Source: JAISJU01 sp031555675 (GTDB taxonomy: Bacteria; Bacteroidota; Bacteroidia; Bacteroidales; Paludibacteraceae). From it: a stretch of 10,099 bases of DNA. Shown in pieces: positions 1 through 6,794 of the stretch. The translations under genes were made by a program, and so were the position numbers. Positions within the stretch are counted from its first letter, which is position 1; each line of letters starts with the position of its first letter. Location of the stretch: positions 1-10,099 of the forward strand of contig JAVBUB010000044.1 of the NCBI GenBank assembly GCA_031555675.1. Direction: 5' to 3'. The notes under the pieces were generated by a model. That model was not told where the DNA came from and made no database searches. It saw nothing but the letters and a program-made list of their open reading frames with translations.

Positions 1-709
1 CGGCATTATCTTTTGGATTCAGGAAAGAGTGTACCCCGGCTAAAGTGGCGTATGTTTTTTCAGATTTTTCTTTTTCCAGTATAAAGAATCCGGCACCTTC
101 GCCCGCAATGGTTCCGGCATGCGAACCTTCAAACAAGTCGAGGTTGTCTATCGGTTCTTTTCGCCACATATTTAACATATTGAAGATGTCGAAATGTTGT
201 TGCGAATATTCATCAATTCCACCTACCAATACGTTGGATGTTTCTCCCTCATTAATCAGCATAAGGGCATCCTGCAAAGCATATTCAAAAGAGGAGCCAC
301 GGTGGCAATAGGTATTGTTGTAACCTTTGATTTTTTTCATCATGGCTATTTGTGCTGCAACCGTGTTGTGCGAGGAATTGATAAATGGAATAGGGGAGAG
401 CATTTGTTCATTCTCGTCCAGAACAGATAATAAAAATTTCTCCAAATCTGTAATACATGCAAGACCGGTACCTACAACAATGGCTTCGATTTCCTTTTCA
501 GGTAAATTATTCATGCAAATACTTGATCCACCTAGTCCCATTTTCAGGATACGCGACATACGACGGAGTTGTATCGGGTTTATGAATTCTTTATAAGGTG
601 GCTCAATACATTTTAATAATTCGGTAGAATGTTGTGGCTGTTCCGGAAAACTTCCATCGTATGTCTGTTGTGGAGATATTAGTGCTATTGAGTTGATATA
701 TGCCTGCAT
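1..709 (-). CDS. Chain-length factor-type ketosynthase (KS-beta), N-terminal 236 residues, truncated by window edge
   Basis: The frame is open from an ATG at 709 to the left edge, giving 236 codons and no stop. The start MQAYINSIALISPQQTYDG resembles the N-terminus of the ketosynthase-like partner in aryl polyene clusters. It has a thiolase-fold ketosynthase core: NSSHNT at 111-116, LVGGID at 161-166 and GEGAGFFILE at 203-212. Aligned without gaps to the neighbouring ketosynthase from a shared Ile-Lys (127-128), its Gly138 (in CHRGSSFEYAL) falls exactly on that enzyme's nucleophilic Cys161. Cys135 is three residues off and is not the nucleophile. A ketosynthase fold without the Cys is the mark of chain-length factors, which pair with an active KS and set polyketide length (as ApeC does with ApeO in aryl polyene synthesis). 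It starts 38 bases after the KS stop. The C-terminal half, with the usual His positions, lies outside the window. An alternative is a ketosynthase-like decarboxylase. Confidence 0.85.
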   Translation of the reverse strand, partial: MQAYINSIALISPQQTYDGSFPEQPQHSTELLKCIEPPYKEFINPIQLRRMSRILKMGLGGSSICMNNLPEKEIEAIVVGTGLACITDLEKFLLSVLDENEQMLSPIPFINSSHNTVAAQIAMMKKIKGYNNTYCHRGSSFEYALQDALMLINEGETSNVLVGGIDEYSQQHFDIFNMLNMWRKEPIDNLDLFEGSHAGTIAGEGAGFFILEKEKSEKTYATLAGVHSFLNPKDNA

Positions 710-747
710 AATGGTAGTGACGGGGTATCTCGTCAATATAAAAATGT

Positions 748-1941
748 TTAAACTTTGGATATAATCAATGTTGAATTGCTCCCTCCGAAACCGAAAGAGC
801 TCGATAATACATGATTTATCTTATGATTTTTTATTTGTGTTTCAGGAATAAAGGATAATTCTTCTATCTTATTTTCAAATCTCAAGTTTGGAAAAACAGT
901 TTGGTATTTGATAGCCAAAATGGCCAAAACAGCTTCTATCACACCCGATGCAGCCAAGGTATGTCCTGTATATCCTTTGGTGGAGCTGACAGGTGGTACG
1001 TTTTCTCCAAAAACAGCTTGTATAGCATTGCTTTCGGATAAGTCGTTTACTTGTGTACCGGTACCATGCGCGTTAATGTAATCAATATCTTTGGGAGTTA
1101 ATCCGGCTACTTCCAAAGCGCGGTTAATGGTCATGATTGCTCCTGAACCGTCGGGAGAAGATGCGGTTTGATGAAACGCCTCATTGCGGTTGGCATAACC
1201 GGTTATTTCTCCGTAGATAGTTTTTCGGGCAGCGGCTTCTTCCGATTCTAATACCAAAAAGGCAGCTCCTTCGCCTATGGTTACGCCATTGCGGTCGCGG
1301 TCAAACGGCTTGCATCCGGTAGGAGAAACAATTCCCAACGAATTAAATCCGTTGATGGTAAAACGTGATAATGCATCCATACCACCCACTAATACCCGGT
1401 CTAACATACCGTTTTTTATCATGCGCGCTCCGGTCATAATCGCATTGGCAGATGATGAGCAAGCCGTACTCATGGTGGTAGCATTGGATTTTATACCGAA
1501 ATATCCGGCGATACGTTCGGTGCAGTCAGCACATTCCAATGACTGTATTTTATCAATATGTTCTGTATTTCCTGCTAAAAGATCTTTATAATATAGTTCG
1601 TTTAAGTCCATTCCACCAACCGTAGTGGAATTGATAATTCCCATGTCGGGCAGATGTCTTTCGCACCTGGACATTTGTACTGCTTGCTGTGCCGCAATAA
1701 GTCCGAGTAAAAAAGTCCGGCTATATATGTTATGGTTAACAGAGGAAAGTTTGGCTATTTCAATCAGGTCTTTGTTGCTTCTTTTTATTTCGGCAACAGG
1801 GAAATGCTTCAATGTAGTTTGGAGTAGAGAAACAGTACCTATGGCCGAACGTTTCTCCATAAGGGAGGCATAGGTTTCTTCTTCTCCGCATCCGATTCCT
1901 GAGATAATACCATATCCTGTTATGAAAACTTTTGCGCTCAT
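748..1941 (-). CDS. Beta-ketoacyl-ACP synthase (FabF/ApeO-like KS-alpha), polyene chain elongation
   Basis: At 397 residues this is close to the usual FabF-type length. It catalyses decarboxylative Claisen condensation of an acyl chain with malonyl-ACP in the cytoplasm. The triad is complete: Cys161 in STACSSSANA, His292 in NAHGTGT and His327 in KGYTGHTLAASG, with the conserved Lys322 just before. Other family marks are the N-terminal VFITGYGIISGIG, LVGGMDALS at 184-192 and GVTIGEGAAFLVLE at 219-232. The ATG overlaps the stop of the ACP gene (ATGA), so the two are probably translationally coupled. The chain-length factor gene follows 38 bases later, so the pair very likely forms the KS-alpha/KS-beta heterodimer of an aryl polyene synthase. 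The sequence rules out KAS III (no Cys-His-Asn pattern). A plain housekeeping FabF is possible in principle, but the context argues against it. Confidence 0.93.
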   Translation of the reverse strand: MSAKVFITGYGIISGIGCGEEETYASLMEKRSAIGTVSLLQTTLKHFPVAEIKRSNKDLIEIAKLSSVNHNIYSRTFLLGLIAAQQAVQMSRCERHLPDMGIINSTTVGGMDLNELYYKDLLAGNTEHIDKIQSLECADCTERIAGYFGIKSNATTMSTACSSSANAIMTGARMIKNGMLDRVLVGGMDALSRFTINGFNSLGIVSPTGCKPFDRDRNGVTIGEGAAFLVLESEEAAARKTIYGEITGYANRNEAFHQTASSPDGSGAIMTINRALEVAGLTPKDIDYINAHGTGTQVNDLSESNAIQAVFGENVPPVSSTKGYTGHTLAASGVIEAVLAILAIKYQTVFPNLRFENKIEELSFIPETQIKNHKINHVLSSSFGFGGSNSTLIISKV

Positions 1942-2201
1942 TTCTTCCCTGATTCCTCTATTAATTTAGCCATCGACCGTACTGAAGTCAGTACTTCACG
2001 GCGTTTATTGGGATCTTCGATGCGGATACCGTATTGTTTTTCCAGCAATAAAATTAATTCTATGGCATCGATAGAATCGAGTCCAAGGCCTTCTACAAAT
2101 AGAGGTGCATCGGGGTCGATATCTTCGGGGGTAATATCTTCCAGTGATAGAACTTTAATGATTTGTTCTTTCAATTGTTCAATTAATTCTTCTTGCGTCA
2201 T
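1938..2201 (-). CDS. Acyl carrier protein for the polyene/polyketide chain
   Basis: This 87-residue protein is a typical four-helix acyl carrier protein. The phosphopantetheine attachment site is Ser43 in GLGLDSIDAIELI, followed by an acidic recognition helix and the typical IEDPN turn near 61-65. It carries the growing chain between the ketosynthase pair and tailoring enzymes in the cytoplasm. Its ATG overlaps the permease stop (ATGA at 2198-2201), and its own stop overlaps the KS start in the same way, so permease, ACP and KS are tightly coupled. GLGLDSID, rather than the DSLD typical of housekeeping AcpP, and the location next to a KS/CLF pair point to a dedicated secondary-metabolite ACP. 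Aryl polyene clusters often carry two ACPs; only one is visible here. Confidence 0.93.
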   Translation of the reverse strand: MTQEELIEQLKEQIIKVLSLEDITPEDIDPDAPLFVEGLGLDSIDAIELILLLEKQYGIRIEDPNKRREVLTSVRSMAKLIEESGKK

Positions 2202-3466
2202 TTGTCAATTCGTTTTTTCTTATCGTAAATAATGGCAACAGATGAACATAATACAAAAAACAGGAATAAGGTCAGGCTTTCAGGTAAAACCGCTTGCCAG
2301 TTCCCGTCTCGGACGAATATATCATAAAAGCCCGTCAATCCCCAGTTTAAAGGAGATAGCTTGCTGATAATCTGCATGGCATAAGGCATGATAAATGTAG
2401 GTATCCAGATACCTCCGATAGCAGCCAGAATAACAACCGAAATGGATCCGAATATGGCTGCTTGCTGATGGCTTCTGGCAAGCTTACCAATAGCAATACC
2501 ATATCCGATAGCCGCCAGTGATGCCGAAACCGACATCAATACCAAAGCCAGTAAACTGTGTCCTAATTCTAACGCCGGTAAGCCCAGTAAAGGTAAAATG
2601 TAAACGCCCATGAAGAACATTAATATAAGTTGTAGCAGGCAAACTGCCAAATAAACAACTATTTTGCTCAATATATAAAGCCAATAGGGGCAGGGCATGG
2701 TGAGTAACCTGGTAAAACTACCGTCTTCACGTTCTTTAATGATATTCCCGGCAAGCGAAACGACAATAAAAAATACGGCAAACATTCCCCAGGCAGGTAC
2801 ATTGTGTTGTACGGAGTTGGGAATGATTCTGGCTTCATCCAGTTTAGCGTATTGCTCTTTAATTTGTACCGGATTGCTATTAATATTAATGTCTCCGATC
2901 GGAAATGGAACCAGCTTGTTTACTTCTTTGGTTATTTCACTGAAAACAAATTGATTTTGTATTGAAATAGCATGTTCGCGGATGCTGCTCATCAGTGTCG
3001 ATTTAAATGAGCTTTTCGTTGTAGGGTCAATATAAATAATGATAGCTAGCGAATCTAGTGAAATAGAATTTTGTGTTCCGTTAAATGTTTGCATAATGCT
3101 TTGTTGAACATTTTTACGGATAAGTTCGGTGGTGCTTTCCGGAATGACGATGCCAATTTGATAATCTCCCCGCGCTACAGCTTTTTCTATAGACTGTTGT
3201 GTGAGTTGTTCGCCATTTAAATCGGTTGTTATGTCAAAAATATGAGTAACAACAATTTGTTCTGTTATGGAATTGCCAAGTGAATCATTGTCGGCATTGA
3301 GCAGGATAAGCGGCACTTTACTTTCGTTGATTGAATTAAAAGTGCTGTTTTGCAGGTATGCCATTAATACAACCAAAGCCAGAGGCATTAAAAACATCAT
3401 GGCTAATCCGCCCAAATCGCGAACCAGCAACAAATAGTCTTTATATATTAATGCCCTTAGTTTCAT
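2198..3466 (-). CDS. ABC-2 type transporter permease (inner membrane)
   Basis: This 422-residue protein has the layout of the ABC-2 membrane family with a large extracytoplasmic loop. One hydrophobic helix lies near 19-38, then a soluble domain of about 185 residues (40-225), then five hydrophobic segments near 227-243, 264-294, 303-325, 336-356 and 396-414. The EREDGSFTRLLTMP stretch at 245-258 sits where this family has its cytoplasmic coupling region. It starts 3 bases after the ATPase gene ends, so the two make one exporter, presumably with a dimer of each subunit. The placement in a pigment operon suggests export of the lipid-like product or an intermediate from the inner membrane; this is inference, as the substrate cannot be read from the sequence. 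The alternative is a self-resistance or general efflux pump. Confidence 0.9.
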   Translation of the reverse strand: MKLRALIYKDYLLLVRDLGGLAMMFLMPLALVVLMAYLQNSTFNSINESKVPLILLNADNDSLGNSITEQIVVTHIFDITTDLNGEQLTQQSIEKAVARGDYQIGIVIPESTTELIRKNVQQSIMQTFNGTQNSISLDSLAIIIYIDPTTKSSFKSTLMSSIREHAISIQNQFVFSEITKEVNKLVPFPIGDININSNPVQIKEQYAKLDEARIIPNSVQHNVPAWGMFAVFFIVVSLAGNIIKEREDGSFTRLLTMPCPYWLYILSKIVVYLAVCLLQLILMFFMGVYILPLLGLPALELGHSLLALVLMSVSASLAAIGYGIAIGKLARSHQQAAIFGSISVVILAAIGGIWIPTFIMPYAMQIISKLSPLNWGLTGFYDIFVRDGNWQAVLPESLTLFLFFVLCSSVAIIYDKKKRIDK

Positions 3467-3469
3467 TAT

Positions 3470-4219
3470 TTAATCTCTTAAGTTTTTCCCGGTTTTCAGT
3501 AAGAATAAATCTTCCAGTGTATCTACTTTTTCCAGATTGATCAGTTCTTTGGGTTTGCCTTCGCATATAATACGGCCATCGTCTACCAATGCTATGGATG
3601 TACAGAAATTTTCTGCTTCGTTCAAATGGTGGGAAGTATAAATAATAGTTGTTCCTTCTGCATTTATTTTTCTCAGGTTTTCGATTATCACATGGCGTGA
3701 TTGCACATCTACTCCAACGGTAGGCTCATCGAGGAATAACAGTTTAGGTTTATGCAGCAAACCTGCAATTAAATTTACCCGCCGTTTCATGCCGCCGGAA
3801 TATTTTTCAATATGGCGGTTTTTATTCTTTTCCAATCCGAATATGGCGAGCAATTCACTTACCCTGCTTTCGAGTTCTTTTTTCTTCAGGCCATAAATGC
3901 CTCCGAATATTTTAAGGTTTTCGTAAGCAGTGAGGCTTGGATATAAAGCAATATCTTGTGGTACTACACCTATCATCGGTTTTATTTTCTCCATTTCGTT
4001 TTTAACCAGATAACCGCAAACAGTAACTTCTCCCCGGTCATAAGAACGCAGTCCGCATAAAATGTTGATAGCTGTTGTTTTTCCGGCGCCGTTAGGCCCC
4101 AGTAAACCAAAAATTTCACCAGCTTTAATCGAAAGCGACAACCCGTCTACAGAGGGATTTACATTTCCCTTGTAAAGTTTGCAAAGATCTTTTATCTCGA
4201 TGATGTTGGTTGAAACCAT
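3470..4219 (-). CDS. ABC transporter ATP-binding protein
   Basis: This 249-residue nucleotide-binding subunit carries all ABC motifs in order: Walker A GPNGAGKT (41-48), Q-loop Gln88 in VVPQDIALYP, signature YSGGMKRR (140-147), Walker B LLFLDEP (160-166), D-loop region GVDVQSR (169-175) and the H-loop TSHH (His197). ATP hydrolysis here drives the adjacent permease, on the cytoplasmic face of the inner membrane. It starts 18 bases after the BtrH-like gene and ends 3 bases before the permease. The sequence is of the drug/lipid exporter (CcmA/DrrA-like) type rather than an importer, and no substrate-binding protein gene is nearby. No motif is damaged. Confidence 0.95.
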   Translation of the reverse strand: MVSTNIIEIKDLCKLYKGNVNPSVDGLSLSIKAGEIFGLLGPNGAGKTTAINILCGLRSYDRGEVTVCGYLVKNEMEKIKPMIGVVPQDIALYPSLTAYENLKIFGGIYGLKKKELESRVSELLAIFGLEKNKNRHIEKYSGGMKRRVNLIAGLLHKPKLLFLDEPTVGVDVQSRHVIIENLRKINAEGTTIIYTSHHLNEAENFCTSIALVDDGRIICEGKPKELINLEKVDTLEDLFLLKTGKNLRD

Positions 4220-4237
4220 GGTTAATTTGATACTTGT

Positions 4238-5248
4238 TTATTTTACGGAAATTGCCAATTCTTTGAAGAATTTTTCTTCCAGCTTTGCAATGTTCAATAA
4301 AATATCTCCTAATTGATCGTATGTATATTGTTCGCCCTGTCTTTTTTTGAAGATGCGGGCTGCTTTATATGCAAAATCTCGCCACAAATCGCCTATTTCG
4401 GTCATTCTGTTTGAGAAATCATTTAATTCGGTTATACCTGTAATGATAGCGGCCTGTTGTAAAAAGGCTGCATACATATACCTGAATCCGGCTCCTCCTG
4501 TTCCTATTTCTTCGAGCATACGGATAATTTGTGCCAGGTTAAGGGCTGCTCTCCGTTTTCCCATTTTCTTTTCCCAGGTCCGTATTTTTTTCGATAGATA
4601 GAAAATTCCATTGACGCCAAAATACGGTATCCATTTAGGTTGAGAAGTCATGTGCCAGCAATTTTTCCTGATGGCCTTTTTAATGATAGGCGTAAAATCA
4701 GGTAACTTTTCCGGAACATGTTCTACCCAATACATTTGTCCAAACAACGGATAGGTACCTCCAATGGCAAAACGTACGCGCTCCAGGTCTTTTCTCGTAA
4801 TAGTTACCTTTTCAATAGCATTGGGATCACTGATAATATAATTATCCTGATCATCTTTGCCTACAACACATATGTTATGCCCATTGAAATGGAAACGATA
4901 TTCTATCGGCAAGTATGGAAGATAATACATTCCTACCACGCAACCAACCGGCTTACCGGAAAGAAGCACTTCGTCCATTTCGTCCATGGCGTGCTTGTGC
5001 TTAAGGTAGCGTTTTGTTTTTATTTTAAAGCCTAATGAACGTGCAATGCGAGAAAACAATACTCCCGGAAATGTACGGAAAGAAGTCACAGCCATTCCCG
5101 ATAATTTCACAAATGGAATATGAGAGAAAAATAGTCCGCTCGACATTCCGAAGATCAAAGGCTCCGAAATTTCAAACCCGTAAAACTTTAATACGTTTCC
5201 GATAACTCCATTTTCGCAATGAGCAGCCGGTTTATGTTCAAAATTCAT
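4238..5248 (-). CDS. BtrH-like acyltransferase (BtrH N-terminal domain plus DUF4872-like C-terminus)
   Basis: At 336 residues, the protein resembles the BtrH N-terminal family (butirosin biosynthesis protein H). BtrH transfers an acyl group from an acyl carrier protein to ribostamycin. The N-terminus AAHCENGVIGNVLKFYG gives a candidate nucleophile, Cys11, in a papain/C39-like setting. His124 in FNGHNICVVG and Asp141 in YIISDPNA are placed like the other two members of a Cys-His-Asp triad. Residues from about 180 to the end are helical and match the DUF4872-type tail in general character. It is followed closely by the exporter genes and then by the ACP. In a flexirubin-type pathway the obvious job would be to move the ACP-bound polyene acid onto the dialkylresorcinol hydroxyl, forming the ester; this is inference. 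Family recognition is from memory of motifs and is fairly firm; the substrate is not. Confidence 0.78.
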   Translation of the reverse strand: MNFEHKPAAHCENGVIGNVLKFYGFEISEPLIFGMSSGLFFSHIPFVKLSGMAVTSFRTFPGVLFSRIARSLGFKIKTKRYLKHKHAMDEMDEVLLSGKPVGCVVGMYYLPYLPIEYRFHFNGHNICVVGKDDQDNYIISDPNAIEKVTITRKDLERVRFAIGGTYPLFGQMYWVEHVPEKLPDFTPIIKKAIRKNCWHMTSQPKWIPYFGVNGIFYLSKKIRTWEKKMGKRRAALNLAQIIRMLEEIGTGGAGFRYMYAAFLQQAAIITGITELNDFSNRMTEIGDLWRDFAYKAARIFKKRQGEQYTYDQLGDILLNIAKLEEKFFKELAISVK

Positions 5249-5256
5249 TATGTTGT

Positions 5257-5268
5257 TACAATATTGTA
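5257..5268. promoter_or_regulatory. 12-bp perfect palindrome upstream of the BtrH-like gene
   Basis: The sequence TACAATATTGTA is a perfect inverted repeat, 9 to 20 bases before the ATG of the BtrH-like gene, inside the 37-base gap that separates it from the Fic gene. It could be an operator for a dimeric regulator or part of a promoter that restarts transcription after the Fic gene. The region is very AT-rich, so a chance palindrome is quite possible. I see no good TAnnTTTG box beside it. Confidence 0.25.
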
Positions 5269-5285
5269 TTTTTATTTTTGCAGCT

Positions 5286-6761
5286 TTAACTTATCTGTTT
5301 AATTATAATGCTTAAACCTACTTTTACTATATCATTTATATATTCTTTCATATTATCAAATTTTCTTTCATTTACATTTTCAAGAGATAATGTGAATGGT
5401 TCGATATTAATAGGAATTGTGGTTTTAGTATCATCAGCATCTTTGTTTAGAATAGGCTCAAAATATTGGAGAAAAGCGCCTATTGCAATAGCATCATCAT
5501 CATATCCGTAATGGTGTACAGATAAAACTAGATCATATTTTCTTTTATCTTTTAAATTAAAGTATATTCTAAACCAACCTCTAGGTAAATTCCTGTTAAA
5601 AAAATAATCAAACTGATTAGCATATTCAATTATTTCGTTGGTATGAAAATAATAGTTTTCTTGGTCTGGCCTGCATGAAGATATTCCAATTTCTGCTTTA
5701 TTTTTTGGAGTAGATCTGTGTAGTTCGTTTTTTATTTCACCAAGTAAATCATAAATAACATCAAATACTTTATTTTGATTGGCATTAAGAGTTTGTATTC
5801 GTTGTTTTTTTATTTTTTTATCACTTTCAGATATTTTCTCATTGAATATATTTGCCAACTCAGATAAAGAACCAATTTTCTTTTCTGTTTTAAAGTTTAA
5901 GGCTAGCTCTATACTTTTTTTCTGTTCTTGTGCAAAAAATGAAACTAAACTTTGAGGGTTGTTATTATCAGCATTTTCTAATGCATTAATATATTTTACT
6001 TTGTCCGTTCGTTTAACAGTAAAAGGAAGCAGTCCATTTTTTATTAAAATCAGACTTGCTAGTAAACGGGCTATTCTTCCGTTTCCATCTTGGAATGGGT
6101 GGATTTGTGTAAAAGAATGGTGTACCCATGCTGAAATAATGATAGGATTTATCTTTTTCCCGGCTAAACCATTATAAGTAGTTAACAGAGTTTCCATTTC
6201 ACTTTCAACATGAATAGGTGGACAATACATAAAAATACTGCCATCTTCTCGTTTAGGATTATTCTCATGTTGTTTAAATTCTCCTTTCAACAGTTTCACT
6301 TGGACTCTGTTACCCAAAGAATCAATTGCTTCTGTATAATCTTGATGTTGGGTAATTAATTGATGTAGTTCTTTAATAAATCCAATAGAAAGATTTCTAT
6401 CTGATTTTACGAAATCAAAAATAAAATCCATTGCTTCAAAATGGTCATGCAAATATTGCATTAACTTTTTAGGAGGAATGTTTGTATCGTTATGACCTAT
6501 ATATGACTCCACAAATCCATCTTTTATGAGAGTTAGCGTTATCCCTTCCGTCAGGTCATACAATTTCTCTACAACACCTGTTTCAATGGCGTGTTGTCTT
6601 TTTAGTTTGGTTAAAAATTCCTCATAACTTTCATCTCCATTTTCGAATTCAGCCCTTTTCTTATACCAACTTGGTGCTAAGTCATCAAATATTGATGTGT
6701 CCGCGTTGGTCCATTTTTCATCAATTGAGATACCTCTCCAAATTTTTATTTCCTTTTCCAT
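5286..6761 (-). CDS. Fic domain protein (putative AMPylase) with unrecognised C-terminal domain
   Basis: This 491-residue protein holds an intact Fic active site, HPFQDGNGRIAR at 221-232. Fic enzymes of this motif usually transfer AMP from ATP to a hydroxyl on a target protein, with His221 as the base. Upstream lie EFKQHENN at 161-168 and MYCPPIHVESEM at 178-189, which match the usual flap region. HAIETGVVEKLYDLTEGIT (57-75) sits where class II Fic proteins have the inhibitory (S/T)xxxE(G/N) helix; here it reads T61-GVV-E65-K66, so the Glu is kept but the next residue is Lys. Residues from about 290 to 491 form a C-terminal part I do not recognise, starting with a charged, possibly coiled helix (310-330). 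The gene is clearly richer in A+T than its neighbours (22-33% G+C in five 60-base lines I counted, against 38% in one line of the ABC ATPase). It lies between pathway genes, with 33 bases before it and 37 after. It is probably a defence or regulatory cargo gene rather than a biosynthetic enzyme. Confidence 0.9.
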   Translation of the reverse strand: MEKEIKIWRGISIDEKWTNADTSIFDDLAPSWYKKRAEFENGDESYEEFLTKLKRQHAIETGVVEKLYDLTEGITLTLIKDGFVESYIGHNDTNIPPKKLMQYLHDHFEAMDFIFDFVKSDRNLSIGFIKELHQLITQHQDYTEAIDSLGNRVQVKLLKGEFKQHENNPKREDGSIFMYCPPIHVESEMETLLTTYNGLAGKKINPIIISAWVHHSFTQIHPFQDGNGRIARLLASLILIKNGLLPFTVKRTDKVKYINALENADNNNPQSLVSFFAQEQKKSIELALNFKTEKKIGSLSELANIFNEKISESDKKIKKQRIQTLNANQNKVFDVIYDLLGEIKNELHRSTPKNKAEIGISSCRPDQENYYFHTNEIIEYANQFDYFFNRNLPRGWFRIYFNLKDKRKYDLVLSVHHYGYDDDAIAIGAFLQYFEPILNKDADDTKTTIPINIEPFTLSLENVNERKFDNMKEYINDIVKVGLSIIIKQIS

Positions 6762-6794
6762 AATTGAATATACTTTGGGCTTGCTCTTATTTTT

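Noticed and set aside
300..306. Cys135 of the chain-length-factor-like protein as an active nucleophile
   Set aside because: Gapless alignment with the adjacent ketosynthase places Cys135 on Ser158, three residues before the true nucleophile position.
45..596. Three overlapping short plus-strand open frames near the left edge
   Set aside because: They are antisense to the chain-length-factor frame, which is open over the whole stretch and carries ketosynthase motifs.
718..735. Possible transcription terminator between KS and chain-length factor
   Set aside because: The stem is short, the loop large, and no T-run follows on the transcribed strand; the next gene starts within 10 bases.
1277..1873. 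Plus-strand open frames opposite the ketosynthase
   Set aside because: Antisense to a full-length enzyme with all catalytic residues; no own start signals or domain.
2484..2684. Minus-strand 66-codon frame inside the permease
   Set aside because: Out-of-frame overlap with a well-supported membrane protein gene; low-complexity Gly/Thr-rich translation.
5249..6794. Target-site duplication or inverted repeats flanking the Fic gene
   Set aside because: Both flanks are T-rich and share only low-complexity stretches; I found no clear direct or terminal inverted repeats and no transposase or integrase.
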